NCBI RefSeq assembly: GCF_000733475.1
Contig: NZ_JPFK01000003.1
Location: forward strand, 124,001 to 188,000
Source: Mangrovimonas yunxiaonensis
GTDB taxonomy: Bacteria; Bacteroidota; Bacteroidia; Flavobacteriales; Flavobacteriaceae
Length of the DNA: 64,000 nt
Direction of reading: 5' to 3'
The position numbers were made by a program, and so were the translations under genes. Below, in pieces: positions 1-7,872 of this stretch (its first letter is position 1; each line of letters begins with the position of its first letter). The notes beneath the pieces were generated by a model. That model saw only the letters and a list, made by a program, of their open reading frames with translations, had not been told where the DNA came from and did not search any database.

Positions 1-694
1 CGCCTTCATATAAGTTATCAACCCCAAAACCTTTTAAGGATGTGGTGTTAAAATGCCGTGTTAGGGTCTCGTTGGCATAATCGGGCTGAAACACCCAATC
101 TTCTAAATAAAAGGTATGGAAATCCGCTCCAAAAGCAGCTTGAAAACTGGCCTTGGATTTTTTAGACACCAACACTTCACTGGGGTTAAAATTCTGAAGC
201 AGCTTATCAACATACTCGGCGTGACCCTGCGAGGTTAAAAACTCGCCCGTAGACACATCTAAAAACGACACCCCTATTGCTTTCTTATCAAAATGTACGG
301 CACACAAAAAATTATTCGTCTTCGAGCTTAGCACCTCATCATTCAGTGCCACACCGGGAGTCACCAACTCGGTTACACCGCGCTTTACAATTTTCTTGGT
401 TTGCTTAGGGTCTTCCAACTGGTCGCAAATCGCAACGCGCTGTCCCGCTTTTACCAATTTAGGCAGATAGGTGTTTAACGAATGGTGCGGAAACCCTGCT
501 AGTTCTGTTTTTTCGCCACCATTATTCCTATTGGTTAGTACTATGTCCAGAATTTTGGCGGCCTTAACGGCGTCGCTCCCAAAGGTTTCGTAAAAATCTC
601 CCACCCGAAACAATAACATCGCATCTGGATATTTCGCCTTAATAGCGTTGTACTGTTGCATTAACGGGGTGACTTTTTTTGCTTTTTTTGCCAT
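1..694 (-). CDS. mutS: DNA mismatch repair protein MutS, N-terminal part (cut by window edge)
   Basis: MutS recognises base mismatches and small loops and recruits MutL. The reverse strand is open from an ATG at 694 to the left edge without a stop (about 231 codons). After a lysine-rich start, the N-terminus reads [20 protein letters not shown], then [14 protein letters not shown]. The latter holds the conserved Phe-x-Glu mismatch-reading motif (here FYE) of the MutS I domain. It continues with [17 protein letters not shown] and [10 protein letters not shown], both standard for domain I, and then a connector-domain start. The C-terminal clamp and ATPase lie outside the window. The gene is divergent from the methyltransferase at 927. 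Identification is certain; only completeness cannot be judged. Confidence 0.95.
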   Translation of the reverse strand, partial: MAKKAKKVTPLMQQYNAIKAKYPDAMLLFRVGDFYETFGSDAVKAAKILDIVLTNRNNGGEKTELAGFPHHSLNTYLPKLVKAGQRVAICDQLEDPKQTKKIVKRGVTELVTPGVALNDEVLSSKTNNFLCAVHFDKKAIGVSFLDVSTGEFLTSQGHAEYVDKLLQNFNPSEVLVSKKSKASFQAAFGADFHTFYLEDWVFQPDYANETLTRHFNTTSLKGFGVDNLYEG

Positions 695-728
695 AATTTT
701 GCTGCTCCGAACTTGGTACAGAATCTAT

Positions 729-736
729 TACCTTTG
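729..736 (+). promoter_or_regulatory. TAnnTTTG-type -7 element
   Basis: TACCTTTG matches the flavobacterial -7 consensus TAnnTTTG. I see no TTG at the usual 17-23 base spacing. It faces the methyltransferase gene at 927, which would give a leader of about 180 bases. It is directly followed by an inverted repeat at 738-754. Confidence 0.35.
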
Positions 737-737
737 T

Positions 738-754
738 CGTGATTTGTAATCACG
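738..754. repeat. Perfect 7-bp inverted repeat next to a -7 element
   Basis: CGTGATT (738-744) and AATCACG (748-754) are perfect reverse complements separated by TGT. The site sits just downstream of the TACCTTTG element in the mutS/methyltransferase divergent region. It could be an operator or a transcribed hairpin; nothing in the sequence decides between these. Confidence 0.4.
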
Positions 755-904
755 CAAGTTAATTATTATTATACGCTTTTTAAAACATAAAATTGGTATA
801 GTTATTTACAGCTGTTGAAAAGATGTTGGGCAATTGCAAACATCATTTAACCAACATAACCTCAGCTTAATTTGAAGATTATAAAAAGAAATAACAATAG
901 AACA

Positions 905-918
905 TCCGCTTTCGCGGA
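905..918. repeat. Short REP-like hairpin just upstream of the methyltransferase start
   Basis: TCCGC (905-909) and GCGGA (914-918) flank a TTTC loop, ending eight bases before the ATG at 927. The design resembles the hairpin at 35872-35891 (TTCC.GC....GC.GGAA). It may be a dispersed repeat or a translational element. Confidence 0.35.
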
Positions 919-926
919 AGACAACT

Positions 927-1466
927 ATGAGAAAACTAAAAAACAGCGAATTGGACCGCTTAAGTGTTGAAGGCTTTAAAACGTCGAAAAAAACACCGCT
1001 TATCATCATTTTGGACAACATTAGAAGTCTAAACAATATTGGATCGGTGTTTAGAACTAGTGATGCGTTTTTAATTGAAAAAATCTACCTCTGCGGCATT
1101 ACCGCAACACCGCCACATAAAGACATTCATAAAACGGCCTTGGGCAGCACCGAAACCGTTGTTTGGGAACATGTAGAAGACACACTAACCCTGATAAAAG
1201 ACCTACAAAACAACCACGTAAAAATTGTATCGGTCGAGCAAGCCGAAAATGCCACCATGCTAGATGCTTTTACCCCAGAGGCAAACACAACTTATGCCCT
1301 GGTTTTTGGCAATGAGGTGAAAGGCGTGCAGCAAGAAGTGGTATCGGCTAGTGATGTGGTTTTGGAAATCCCCCAGTTTGGCACCAAACACTCCTTAAAC
1401 ATTTCGGTAAGCTGTGGTGTTGTGGTTTGGGATGTGTTTAGCAAGTTAAAAGCCGTCACGCCATAA
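927..1466 (+). CDS. SpoU/TrmH-family RNA 2'-O-methyltransferase
   Basis: Predicted SAM-dependent methyltransferase that adds a 2'-O-methyl group to tRNA or rRNA. At 179 residues it is a bare SPOUT catalytic domain without the L30e-like N-terminal domain of RlmB. All three SpoU motifs are visible: NIGSVFRTSDAF (about residues 37-48), ALVFGNEVKGV (about 128-138) and LEIPQFGTKHSLNISVSCGV (about 147-166). Together these form the trefoil-knot SAM site. The ATG at 927 gives the family-typical start. The gene converges on the folK-dNK gene. The substrate cannot be told from sequence; TrmH-like tRNA Gm methylation is one possibility. Confidence 0.85.
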   Translation: MRKLKNSELDRLSVEGFKTSKKTPLIIILDNIRSLNNIGSVFRTSDAFLIEKIYLCGITATPPHKDIHKTALGSTETVVWEHVEDTLTLIKDLQNNHVKIVSVEQAENATMLDAFTPEANTTYALVFGNEVKGVQQEVVSASDVVLEIPQFGTKHSLNISVSCGVVVWDVFSKLKAVTP

Positions 1467-1505
1467 GCTTTTTAGCCGTTACTTTTTTTTAATAAAACAA
1501 GCTGG

Positions 1506-2636
1506 CTAACCGTTACTTATCTGGTTTAACAACCAAAGATAATCTTCGCGATGCACGACAAAATCACGCTCCGAGATGTCAATTATTTTTACGTTGAGCT
1601 CGGTTTGTTTTTTTAAAAAGTCCAAATACCCAGAATTGATTTTCTCTAGGTAGGCATTTTCGATGTTTTGTTCGTAATCGCGGCCCCGTTTTTTAATGTT
1701 TTCCTGCAACCGCTCGGTATTTTGATAAAGGTAAACATACAATTCGGGCTTGGCAATATCCTTATACATTAAATAAAACAGCTTTCGGTAGAGTTTAAAT
1801 TCATCTTCCGGCAAGGTAATTTTAGAAAAAATAAGGGATTTGTAAATATCGTAATCGCTCACAATAAAATCCCGAAAAAGATCCAATTGCGATAGGTCAT
1901 CGCTAATTTGCTGGTAACGATCGGCTAAGAAAGACATTTCCAAAGTAAACGCATACCGCTGTTGGTCTTCGTAAAACCTTGGCAAAAACGGGTTATCGGC
2001 AAACCGTTCTAAAATTAATTTCGCATTAAAATCTTCAGAAATCATCGTTGCCAAGCTGGTCTTTCCTGCGCCAATATTCCCTTCTATGGCAATGTAATTA
2101 AACTTAGACAGCTCGTATTTTTTTATAGGATGTTTTATCCAAACATTTGCTGGAGTCAAGGTGCTTTTGTCGGGACAGGCCGTTAAGAGTTCTGCAATGG
2201 ACGTTTTAATAACCGGATGGTGAAATTTACTAGCAATGTCGGCCAGTGGCTGCAATACAAACCGACGTTCGTGCATTTTAGGGTGCGGCACCAGTAACGC
2301 TTCGCTTGTTATTTGTTCGTCATTAAAAAACAACACATCCAAATCTATGGTGCGCGACTCGTAACCCAGTGTGTTTGTACGTTCACGGCCTAGGCGTTTT
2401 TCTATCTCTAAGAGTGTTTTTATAACGGTTTGGGCATCTTGGGTGGTTTGCAATAACAAACAGGTATTAAAAAAATGGTCGCCCTCAAAACCCAAAGCCG
2501 GAGTGCTATATACTTTTGCAATTGCCAAAACGCTGCCCAATTTTTCAAAAATCAAATCAACGGCATCTTGCAGGTGTTTTAACCTGTCGCCCTTATTGCT
2601 CCCTAATGCTATGTATACGTTATGAATGCCTGCCAT
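1506..2636 (-). CDS. folK: Bifunctional HPPK (FolK) / deoxynucleoside kinase fusion
   Basis: The N-terminal half (about residues 4-155 from the ATG at 2636) is 6-hydroxymethyl-7,8-dihydropterin pyrophosphokinase of folate synthesis. It shows VYIALGSNKGDR at the start, FFNTC, and RTIDLDVLFFND, PHPKMHERRFVLQPL as the catalytic and ATP-binding blocks. The C-terminal half (about 178-376) is a deoxynucleoside kinase: P-loop IAIEGNIGAGKTSL, ERF-type substrate segment, the DYDIYKSL block and a KRGRDYEQ lid. A longer open frame starts at 2702, but its first 22 codons encode a hydrophobic stretch foreign to HPPK. The ATG at 2636 begins exactly where HPPK homology does. It is divergent from the transporter at 2711. 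Confidence 0.92.
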   Translation of the reverse strand: MAGIHNVYIALGSNKGDRLKHLQDAVDLIFEKLGSVLAIAKVYSTPALGFEGDHFFNTCLLLQTTQDAQTVIKTLLEIEKRLGRERTNTLGYESRTIDLDVLFFNDEQITSEALLVPHPKMHERRFVLQPLADIASKFHHPVIKTSIAELLTACPDKSTLTPANVWIKHPIKKYELSKFNYIAIEGNIGAGKTSLATMISEDFNAKLILERFADNPFLPRFYEDQQRYAFTLEMSFLADRYQQISDDLSQLDLFRDFIVSDYDIYKSLIFSKITLPEDEFKLYRKLFYLMYKDIAKPELYVYLYQNTERLQENIKKRGRDYEQNIENAYLEKINSGYLDFLKKQTELNVKIIDISERDFVVHREDYLWLLNQISNG

Positions 2637-2710
2637 AAGAAGTGCCAAAATAACTAAAAGTATTTTTAATAGTTTATATTTACAAAACCTATTTATCCAC
2701 AATCTTCTTT

Positions 2711-3415
2711 ATGAGCAAAAAAGACACCCTAGCAGCACAACGTATTTACCTTATCTTGGCTGCTTTGTTTATTACCTCGCTAGTGGTATCCAACCTTATT
2801 TTTCAGAAATTCTTTTACTGGCACCCGTTTAACTTGACGGTTTTTAACGCCTCCCTATTTGAAGTATCGGTAGGCATTTTACCCTACCCCATTACATTTT
2901 TAATCACCGATTTAATAAGCGAGATTTATGGCAAAAAACGCGCAAACCAAATAGTTATCACCGGTATTTTTGCCTCGTTTTTCTCCATGCTTATTATTTA
3001 TGTCGCTAATGCTGTTCCGGCAACCAAATGGTCGCCCGTAAACGACCATTTGTTTTCTACTGTTTTTGGCAGTACAGCCATTGCTGTTTTTGCAAGTATG
3101 ATGGCGTATTTACTGGCACAATTTGTCGACATACAGATTTATCATTTCTGGAAGCGCTTAACCAAAGGTAAACACCTCTGGTTGCGCAACAATTTTTCGA
3201 CCTGGCTATCGCAATTTGTCGACACCTTTACGGTCTTGTTTCTTTTGTGTTCATTCGGGAAAATTGAATGGGATCTCTTTTTAGGGCTGCTGTTAAGCGG
3301 ATTCATTTTTAAAGTGCTCGTTGCCCTGCTCGACACCCCATTTTTATACCTAGGCGTTTATGCCTTTAGAAAGCGATTCAACTTAAAACCCAACGAAGAA
3401 ATTAGCTTGCTATAA
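2711..3415 (+). CDS. Queuosine precursor transporter (YhhQ/QPTR, former DUF165)
   Basis: Predicted inner-membrane importer of queuosine precursors (preQ0/preQ1), used to make the queuosine modification of tRNA. The 234 residues contain about six hydrophobic segments. Family hallmarks are LPYPITFLITDLISEIYGKKRA (about residues 56-77) and LWLRNNFSTWLSQFVDTFTV (about 155-174), the latter with the conserved D-T-F. Length is normal for the family. It lies 74 bases from the divergent folK-dNK start and is followed by a 10-bp inverted repeat and the asmA-like gene. Annotation as a queuosine-related transporter rests on the family; specificity is inferred. Confidence 0.85.
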   Translation: MSKKDTLAAQRIYLILAALFITSLVVSNLIFQKFFYWHPFNLTVFNASLFEVSVGILPYPITFLITDLISEIYGKKRANQIVITGIFASFFSMLIIYVANAVPATKWSPVNDHLFSTVFGSTAIAVFASMMAYLLAQFVDIQIYHFWKRLTKGKHLWLRNNFSTWLSQFVDTFTVLFLLCSFGKIEWDLFLGLLLSGFIFKVLVALLDTPFLYLGVYAFRKRFNLKPNEEISLL

Positions 3416-3426
3416 TGTTAAAGTTT

Positions 3427-3456
3427 ATTTAACGCATTAACCTTGTTGCGTTAAAT
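3427..3456. repeat. 10-bp perfect inverted repeat (terminator-like or operator)
   Basis: ATTTAACGCA (3427-3436) and TGCGTTAAAT (3447-3456) are perfect complements around a 10-base loop. It starts 12 bases after the transporter stop and ends 20 bases before the -7 element at 3476. There is no U-tract, so it may be a weak terminator or an operator for the downstream gene. Confidence 0.45.
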
Positions 3457-3475
3457 GTGTCTTAAGAGTATTGTT

Positions 3476-3483
3476 TAAATTTG
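3476..3483 (+). promoter_or_regulatory. TAnnTTTG -7 element of the AsmA-like gene
   Basis: TAAATTTG matches the flavobacterial -7 consensus. Transcription would start near 3490, which rules out upstream non-ATG starts and supports the ATG at 3544. No TTG lies at the normal spacing; the nearest one is 27 bases upstream. Confidence 0.5.
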
Positions 3484-3543
3484 CAGATTAACCTCCAAAG
3501 GTTACTTTTATACGTATATACTTACGCAACATACAAACCAACT

Positions 3544-6180
3544 ATGAAAAAAGCACTTAAAATACTAGGCCTTTCCTTAGGAATTATCCTTCTGTTATTA
3601 ATCGTAACGCCTTTTATTTTCCAGGGACAAATAAAGGATATGGTTAAAAACTTCATGAATGAAAACCTCAATGCCAAGGTTGCGTTTTCCGATGTCGATT
3701 TGAGTTTTATCAGTAGTTTTCCACAAGCCTACGTAAGTGTCGATAATTTAAAAATCACCAACAACAAACCATTTGAAGGCGAAACTCTGGTTACGGCAAA
3801 GTCCATTGCGTTTACCATGTCTATTAAAGAGCTTTTTAAAAAAGCTGGCGACAGCCCTATTGTTGTTAATAGCATTGCCATAGACGAGGCTTTGCTCACC
3901 TTAAAAACCAACGCCAGAGGGCAAACCAATTACGACATTGCCCTAAAAGATACAGAAACCGAAATACCTTCGGAAGAAAACAAATCTGGCAATAGCTTTG
4001 CTTTTGATATAAAAGATTATGCCATTTCTAACAGTGCCCTAACGTATATTGACGAACCTTCGAAAACAGAGCTCTTTATTACCGAGCTCAACCACCAAGG
4101 TACAGGCATTTTTTCTGCTGAAAAATCTGAACTGGACACCCAAACCCAAGCCAACATAAGTCTGAGCCTCGACAGCACAACATACCTAAACAACAACCTT
4201 ATTAAGCTTGACGCCCTACTAGGCCTAGATTTAGAAAACCAGAAATACACCTTTAAAGACAACAAAGCCTATATAAACCAGCTTCCACTGGAATTTAAAG
4301 GCTTTGTACAGCTATTGGACGACGGGCAACTTATTGACATGTCTTTTGAAAACCCTGGTTCAGATTTTAAGGATTTTCTAGCGGTCATTCCAGAAAGCTA
4401 CACCAAAGACATAGCCAATGTAGAAACCACAGGGAATTTTAAGGTCTCCGGTATTGTAAAAGGGATGATTACCGATACAACCATTCCAACCATGGACATC
4501 AACATCGCCTCTAACCAAGCTTCGTTTAAATACCCCGATTTACCAAAGCGTGTAGAAAATATTAGCATAAACACCAGTATAAAAAACACCTCTGGAAATG
4601 CAAACGACACTTATGTCGACATACAAACATTAAATTTTAAAATCGATGAGGATGTTTTTAAATCCTCGGCCACATTACAAAACCTAACCGAAAACATGCA
4701 GGTCGATGCCCATGTTGATGGCACACTAAACCTTAGCAACATAACCAAAGCCTATCCCGTAAAATTAGAAAACGAATTAAGCGGCATCTTAAAAGGAAAG
4801 TTGCAAACCAATTTCGACATGAAAGCTCTAGAAACTAATGCCTACAACCGCATAAAAAACAACGGTAATGTAAGTGTTAGCGACTTTATTTTTTCTTCTG
4901 AAGATGTTGTAAACCCCATTCAAATCAACCAAGCCAACATCGACTTTAAGCCCGGCCTTATCACACTTAAAAGTTTTAACGCCGCAACCGGACAAAGCGA
5001 TATAAAAGCCACAGGCACTATTGAAAATCTTCTAGGGTTTCTATTAAGCGACAAAGACCTAAAAGGAAATTTTAACGTGAACTCAAACAAGTTTGTAGTC
5101 AGCGATTTTATGGTCCCTAACGAGGAAACCGGCGAAGCCAACAAAACTACCAGCGATAGCGAATCTTTAAAAATTCCTGATTTTTTAGACTGCACCATTA
5201 ATGCCCATGCTAAAGAAGTGGTTTACGACAACCTAACCCTTCAAGACGTTAAAGGCGCCTTATTAATTAAAGACCAACAAGCCACTTTAAAAGACATGAC
5301 CTCTAAATTGTTTGATGGCGGCTTGGCCATAAACGGCTTGGTAAACACAAAAAACGACACCCCAAACTTTAACTTAAACCTCGGGGTAAACGGCTTCGAC
5401 ATCTCGCAATCGTTTAATGGCCTTGAACTTTTTGAAGCCCTTGCTCCTGTTGCCAAAGTCCTGCAAGGAAAATTAAACTCTACCTTAAACCTTACCGGCG
5501 ATTTAGACAGCACATTTTCTCCAAAGCTAACCAGCATTTCTGGCGATGCCTTTGCCCAATTGCTAACAAAAGAAATTAACGCCAACAACTCGCCCCTACT
5601 TAGTAAACTTGGCGACAACCTTCAGTTTATCGACTTTAAAAAGCTAAACCTAGACGACCTAAAAACCAAGATTACATTTAACAACGGGCAAGTAAACGTA
5701 AAACCCTTCAACCTAAAATACGAAGACATCGACATTCAAGTGTCTGGTGCGCACAGTTTTGACAAGGCACTAGATTACAATGTTGTGTTTCAAGTTCCCG
5801 CGAAATATTTAGGAAGCGACATAAACAGGCTTATTGGCAAAATTAACGACAACAACGTTAACAACATTGCCATACCGGTTACCGCAAACATTGGTGGCTC
5901 GTTTAGCAACCCCAGCGTACAAACCGACCTGTCTAGTGCCGTAACCAATTTAACAAACCAGCTGATCGAAATTGAAAAGAAAAAGCTGTTAAACCAAGGC
6001 TCCAATGCCATTAAAGATTTATTGGGCGGCATAGGCAATACCCAGCAACAAGACCAAGAGACGACCTCTACCAGCACAGACACCACAAAAACAAACAGCA
6101 ATGCTGTAGAAGAAGGCGTTAAAGATTTAATAGGAAATTTTTTCAACAAAAAGAAAACCACTAAAGACACCATTAACTAA
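3544..6180 (+). CDS. AsmA-like envelope protein
   Basis: Large (878 residues) AsmA/TamB-like protein. These are thought to bridge inner and outer membrane and move phospholipids or assist outer-membrane biogenesis. An N-terminal membrane anchor (about residues 2-28, rich in Leu/Ile) follows MKKALKILG. The long periplasmic part then has the repeated beta-rich pattern of the family, such as VAFSDVDLSFISSFPQAYVS near residue 45 and repeated 'l.gkl..G..di' strands. The AsmA C-terminal region is around residues 570-800. The tail is Gln/Thr/Ser-rich and ends in a lysine-rich FFNKKKTTKD. Start chosen at ATG 3544 because it begins the signal anchor and lies behind the -7 element at 3476. It is a single gene, followed by rpoD after about 150 bases. 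Confidence 0.85.
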   Translation: MKKALKILGLSLGIILLLLIVTPFIFQGQIKDMVKNFMNENLNAKVAFSDVDLSFISSFPQAYVSVDNLKITNNKPFEGETLVTAKSIAFTMSIKELFKKAGDSPIVVNSIAIDEALLTLKTNARGQTNYDIALKDTETEIPSEENKSGNSFAFDIKDYAISNSALTYIDEPSKTELFITELNHQGTGIFSAEKSELDTQTQANISLSLDSTTYLNNNLIKLDALLGLDLENQKYTFKDNKAYINQLPLEFKGFVQLLDDGQLIDMSFENPGSDFKDFLAVIPESYTKDIANVETTGNFKVSGIVKGMITDTTIPTMDINIASNQASFKYPDLPKRVENISINTSIKNTSGNANDTYVDIQTLNFKIDEDVFKSSATLQNLTENMQVDAHVDGTLNLSNITKAYPVKLENELSGILKGKLQTNFDMKALETNAYNRIKNNGNVSVSDFIFSSEDVVNPIQINQANIDFKPGLITLKSFNAATGQSDIKATGTIENLLGFLLSDKDLKGNFNVNSNKFVVSDFMVPNEETGEANKTTSDSESLKIPDFLDCTINAHAKEVVYDNLTLQDVKGALLIKDQQATLKDMTSKLFDGGLAINGLVNTKNDTPNFNLNLGVNGFDISQSFNGLELFEALAPVAKVLQGKLNSTLNLTGDLDSTFSPKLTSISGDAFAQLLTKEINANNSPLLSKLGDNLQFIDFKKLNLDDLKTKITFNNGQVNVKPFNLKYEDIDIQVSGAHSFDKALDYNVVFQVPAKYLGSDINRLIGKINDNNVNNIAIPVTANIGGSFSNPSVQTDLSSAVTNLTNQLIEIEKKKLLNQGSNAIKDLLGGIGNTQQQDQETTSTSTDTTKTNSNAVEEGVKDLIGNFFNKKKTTKDTIN

Positions 6181-6282
6181 ACCCAAAAGCTTGCAAAAAT
6201 GTTAAGGTCTTCATAATTTTTGTGCATTTCCACCAGCTTTTTAAAAAGAAATCGCACTTTTTTTGGATTTTCCGTAAAAAAA

Positions 6283-6308
6283 GTTATGTTATAGGGTTCA
6301 TACATAAC
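6283..6308. promoter_or_regulatory. Inverted repeat in the rpoD leader
   Basis: GTTATGT (6283-6289) and ACATAAC (6302-6308) are perfect complements with a 12-base loop, ending 19 bases before the rpoD start. It may be an operator or a leader hairpin. No TAnnTTTG element is visible in this gap. Confidence 0.3.
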
Positions 6309-6327
6309 ACTAAATTCAGGAAAGTTC

Positions 6328-7191
6328 ATGAGGCAGTTAAAAATCACCAAGCAGGTTACGAATAGAGAGTCGAAGTCTCTAGATAAATATCTTCAAGATA
6401 TTAGTAAAATGCCCTTAATTACAGCCGATGAAGAAGTTGAATTGGCGCAACGTATTCGTGAGGGTGACCAACAGGCCCTAGATAAATTAACAACCGCCAA
6501 CTTGCGTTTTGTGGTATCGGTTGCCAAGCAATACCAAAACCAAGGGTTAAAATTACCCGACCTTATAAACGAAGGCAATGCCGGCTTGGTAAAAGCCGCC
6601 AAAAGGTTTGACGAAACCCGAGGTTTTAAATTTATATCGTATGCCGTTTGGTGGATCCGTCAATCCATTTTACAAGCCTTAGCAGAGCAAGCCAGAATTG
6701 TACGCTTGCCCCTAAATAAAATTGGCTCGATAAACAAAATCAACAAAGCCTTTTCTCATTTAGAGCAAGCCCACCAAAGGCCTCCTAGCGCAGAAGAGAT
6801 TGCTAAAGAGCTGGACATGACCGTTAGCGACGTTAAGCAATCCTTAAAAAATTCTGGCAGACATTTATCTATGGATGCCCCCCTTAAGGAAGGTGAAGAT
6901 TCCAGTCTTTACGATGTGGTTAAGTCTGGCGAATCACCCAATCCCGATAAAGAGCTCATGAAAGCCTCTTTAAACGTAGAAGTTAACCGAGCCTTAAATA
7001 CGCTTTCCCAACGCGAGGCAGATGTTATTCGTTTGTATTATGGCATTAGCAGCGAGCAACCTATGAGCTTAGAAGAAATTGGCGAAACCTTTGGCCTAAC
7101 ACGCGAACGCGTAAGGCAAATTAAAGAAAAAGGCATTCGCAGACTACGTCATAGCTCAAAAAACAAAATATTAAAAACGTACTTAGGATAA
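6328..7191 (+). CDS. rpoD: Primary sigma factor RpoD (sigma-A, Bacteroidota type)
   Basis: Housekeeping sigma factor that directs RNA polymerase to TAnnTTTG promoters. At 287 residues it lacks the long region 1.1 of proteobacterial sigma-70, as usual in Bacteroidota. Region 1.2 ([20 protein letters not shown], about residues 20-39), region 2 ([37 protein letters not shown], about 70-125), region 3 ([16 protein letters not shown] onward) and region 4 helix-turn-helix ([20 protein letters not shown], about 247-266) are all intact. It stands alone in front of rpsU. The start MRQLKITKQ is the conserved N-terminus of this group. Confidence 0.98.
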   Translation: MRQLKITKQVTNRESKSLDKYLQDISKMPLITADEEVELAQRIREGDQQALDKLTTANLRFVVSVAKQYQNQGLKLPDLINEGNAGLVKAAKRFDETRGFKFISYAVWWIRQSILQALAEQARIVRLPLNKIGSINKINKAFSHLEQAHQRPPSAEEIAKELDMTVSDVKQSLKNSGRHLSMDAPLKEGEDSSLYDVVKSGESPNPDKELMKASLNVEVNRALNTLSQREADVIRLYYGISSEQPMSLEEIGETFGLTRERVRQIKEKGIRRLRHSSKNKILKTYLG

Positions 7192-7221
7192 CCTTAAGTA
7201 TTAAAACCCTAAAACCCTTAT

Positions 7222-7416
7222 ATGATTAAAATTGAAGTAAAAGAAGGCGAAAAAATTGAACGCGCATTAAAACGTTATAAGCGCAAGCACCGTAACGTAA
7301 AAATCATGCAACAAATTCGCGAAAATAAACACTACACAAAAAAATCTGTCGAAAGAAGAAAAGAAATTCAAAAGGCCGCTTACATACAATCTATTAGAGA
7401 CGAAGAAGCCATTTAA
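7222..7416 (+). CDS. rpsU: 30S ribosomal protein bS21
   Basis: Small basic ribosomal protein of 64 residues (usual length). The N-terminus MIKIEVKEGEKIERALKRYK and the lysine/arginine-rich body are characteristic. In Bacteroidota ribosomes bS21 helps hide the anti-Shine-Dalgarno end of 16S rRNA. The 30 bases between rpoD and this start hold no purine-rich Shine-Dalgarno sequence. It is probably cotranscribed with rpoD and with the acetyltransferase that begins three bases after its stop. Confidence 0.97.
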   Translation: MIKIEVKEGEKIERALKRYKRKHRNVKIMQQIRENKHYTKKSVERRKEIQKAAYIQSIRDEEAI

Positions 7417-7419
7417 TTT

Positions 7420-7863
7420 ATGACTGTATTTAAAATTTACAACGCCAACACCAAACCCTCTAAAGAGGAAAAAGACACCATTATTAATTTCCTACACACC
7501 CACCTACAAGAATTTGGAGACAACAAAGAAGACATCTCTAAATGCTTGGATTATGCCGTAAAAGACAACATTTCGGCCCACGGTGGATTTGTTTTGGTTA
7601 TTAAAGACAAACAAGGCATTCAAGGCATAACCATTATTAACGAAACAGGCATGGGCGGGTACATTCCCGAAAACATTCTTGTTTACATCGCAGTACATCA
7701 AGAGGCTCGCGGTAAAGGTTATGGCAAGCAACTTATGCAAAAGGCCATAACGCTGGCCCAAGGCGATATCGCCCTTCATGTAGAACCCAACAATCCTGCT
7801 ATACACCTTTACGAAAAACTAGGATTCGAAAACAAATACCTAGAAATGCGACTGAAAAAATAA
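7420..7863 (+). CDS. GNAT-family N-acetyltransferase
   Basis: Predicted acetyl-CoA-dependent acyltransferase of 147 residues. The acetyl-CoA-binding motif A is clear: VYIAVHQEARGKGYGKQLMQ (about residues 87-106, containing the R-G-x-G-Y-G pyrophosphate loop). It is followed by motif B, HVEPNNPAIHLYEKLGFENK (about 126-145). The N-terminal half is less conserved and sets the substrate, which cannot be inferred. It starts three bases after the rpsU stop and ends nine bases before the symporter start, so it may belong to the same transcript as either neighbour. Confidence 0.88.
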   Translation: MTVFKIYNANTKPSKEEKDTIINFLHTHLQEFGDNKEDISKCLDYAVKDNISAHGGFVLVIKDKQGIQGITIINETGMGGYIPENILVYIAVHQEARGKGYGKQLMQKAITLAQGDIALHVEPNNPAIHLYEKLGFENKYLEMRLKK

Positions 7864-7872
7864 GCCGTCTGT

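Noticed and set aside
1467-1505. Terminator between the methyltransferase and folK-dNK genes
   Set aside because: Only TTAGCC/GGCTAA six-base arms about 30 bases apart can be found; too weak to call.
2637-2702. Hydrophobic N-terminal extension of FolK-dNK as a membrane anchor
   Set aside because: It precedes the exact start of HPPK homology and ordinary HPPK is cytosolic; it is more likely non-coding leader.
3481-3543. Upstream extension of the AsmA-like protein
   Set aside because: It would begin with TTG inside the -7 element; the ATG at 3544 starts the membrane anchor.
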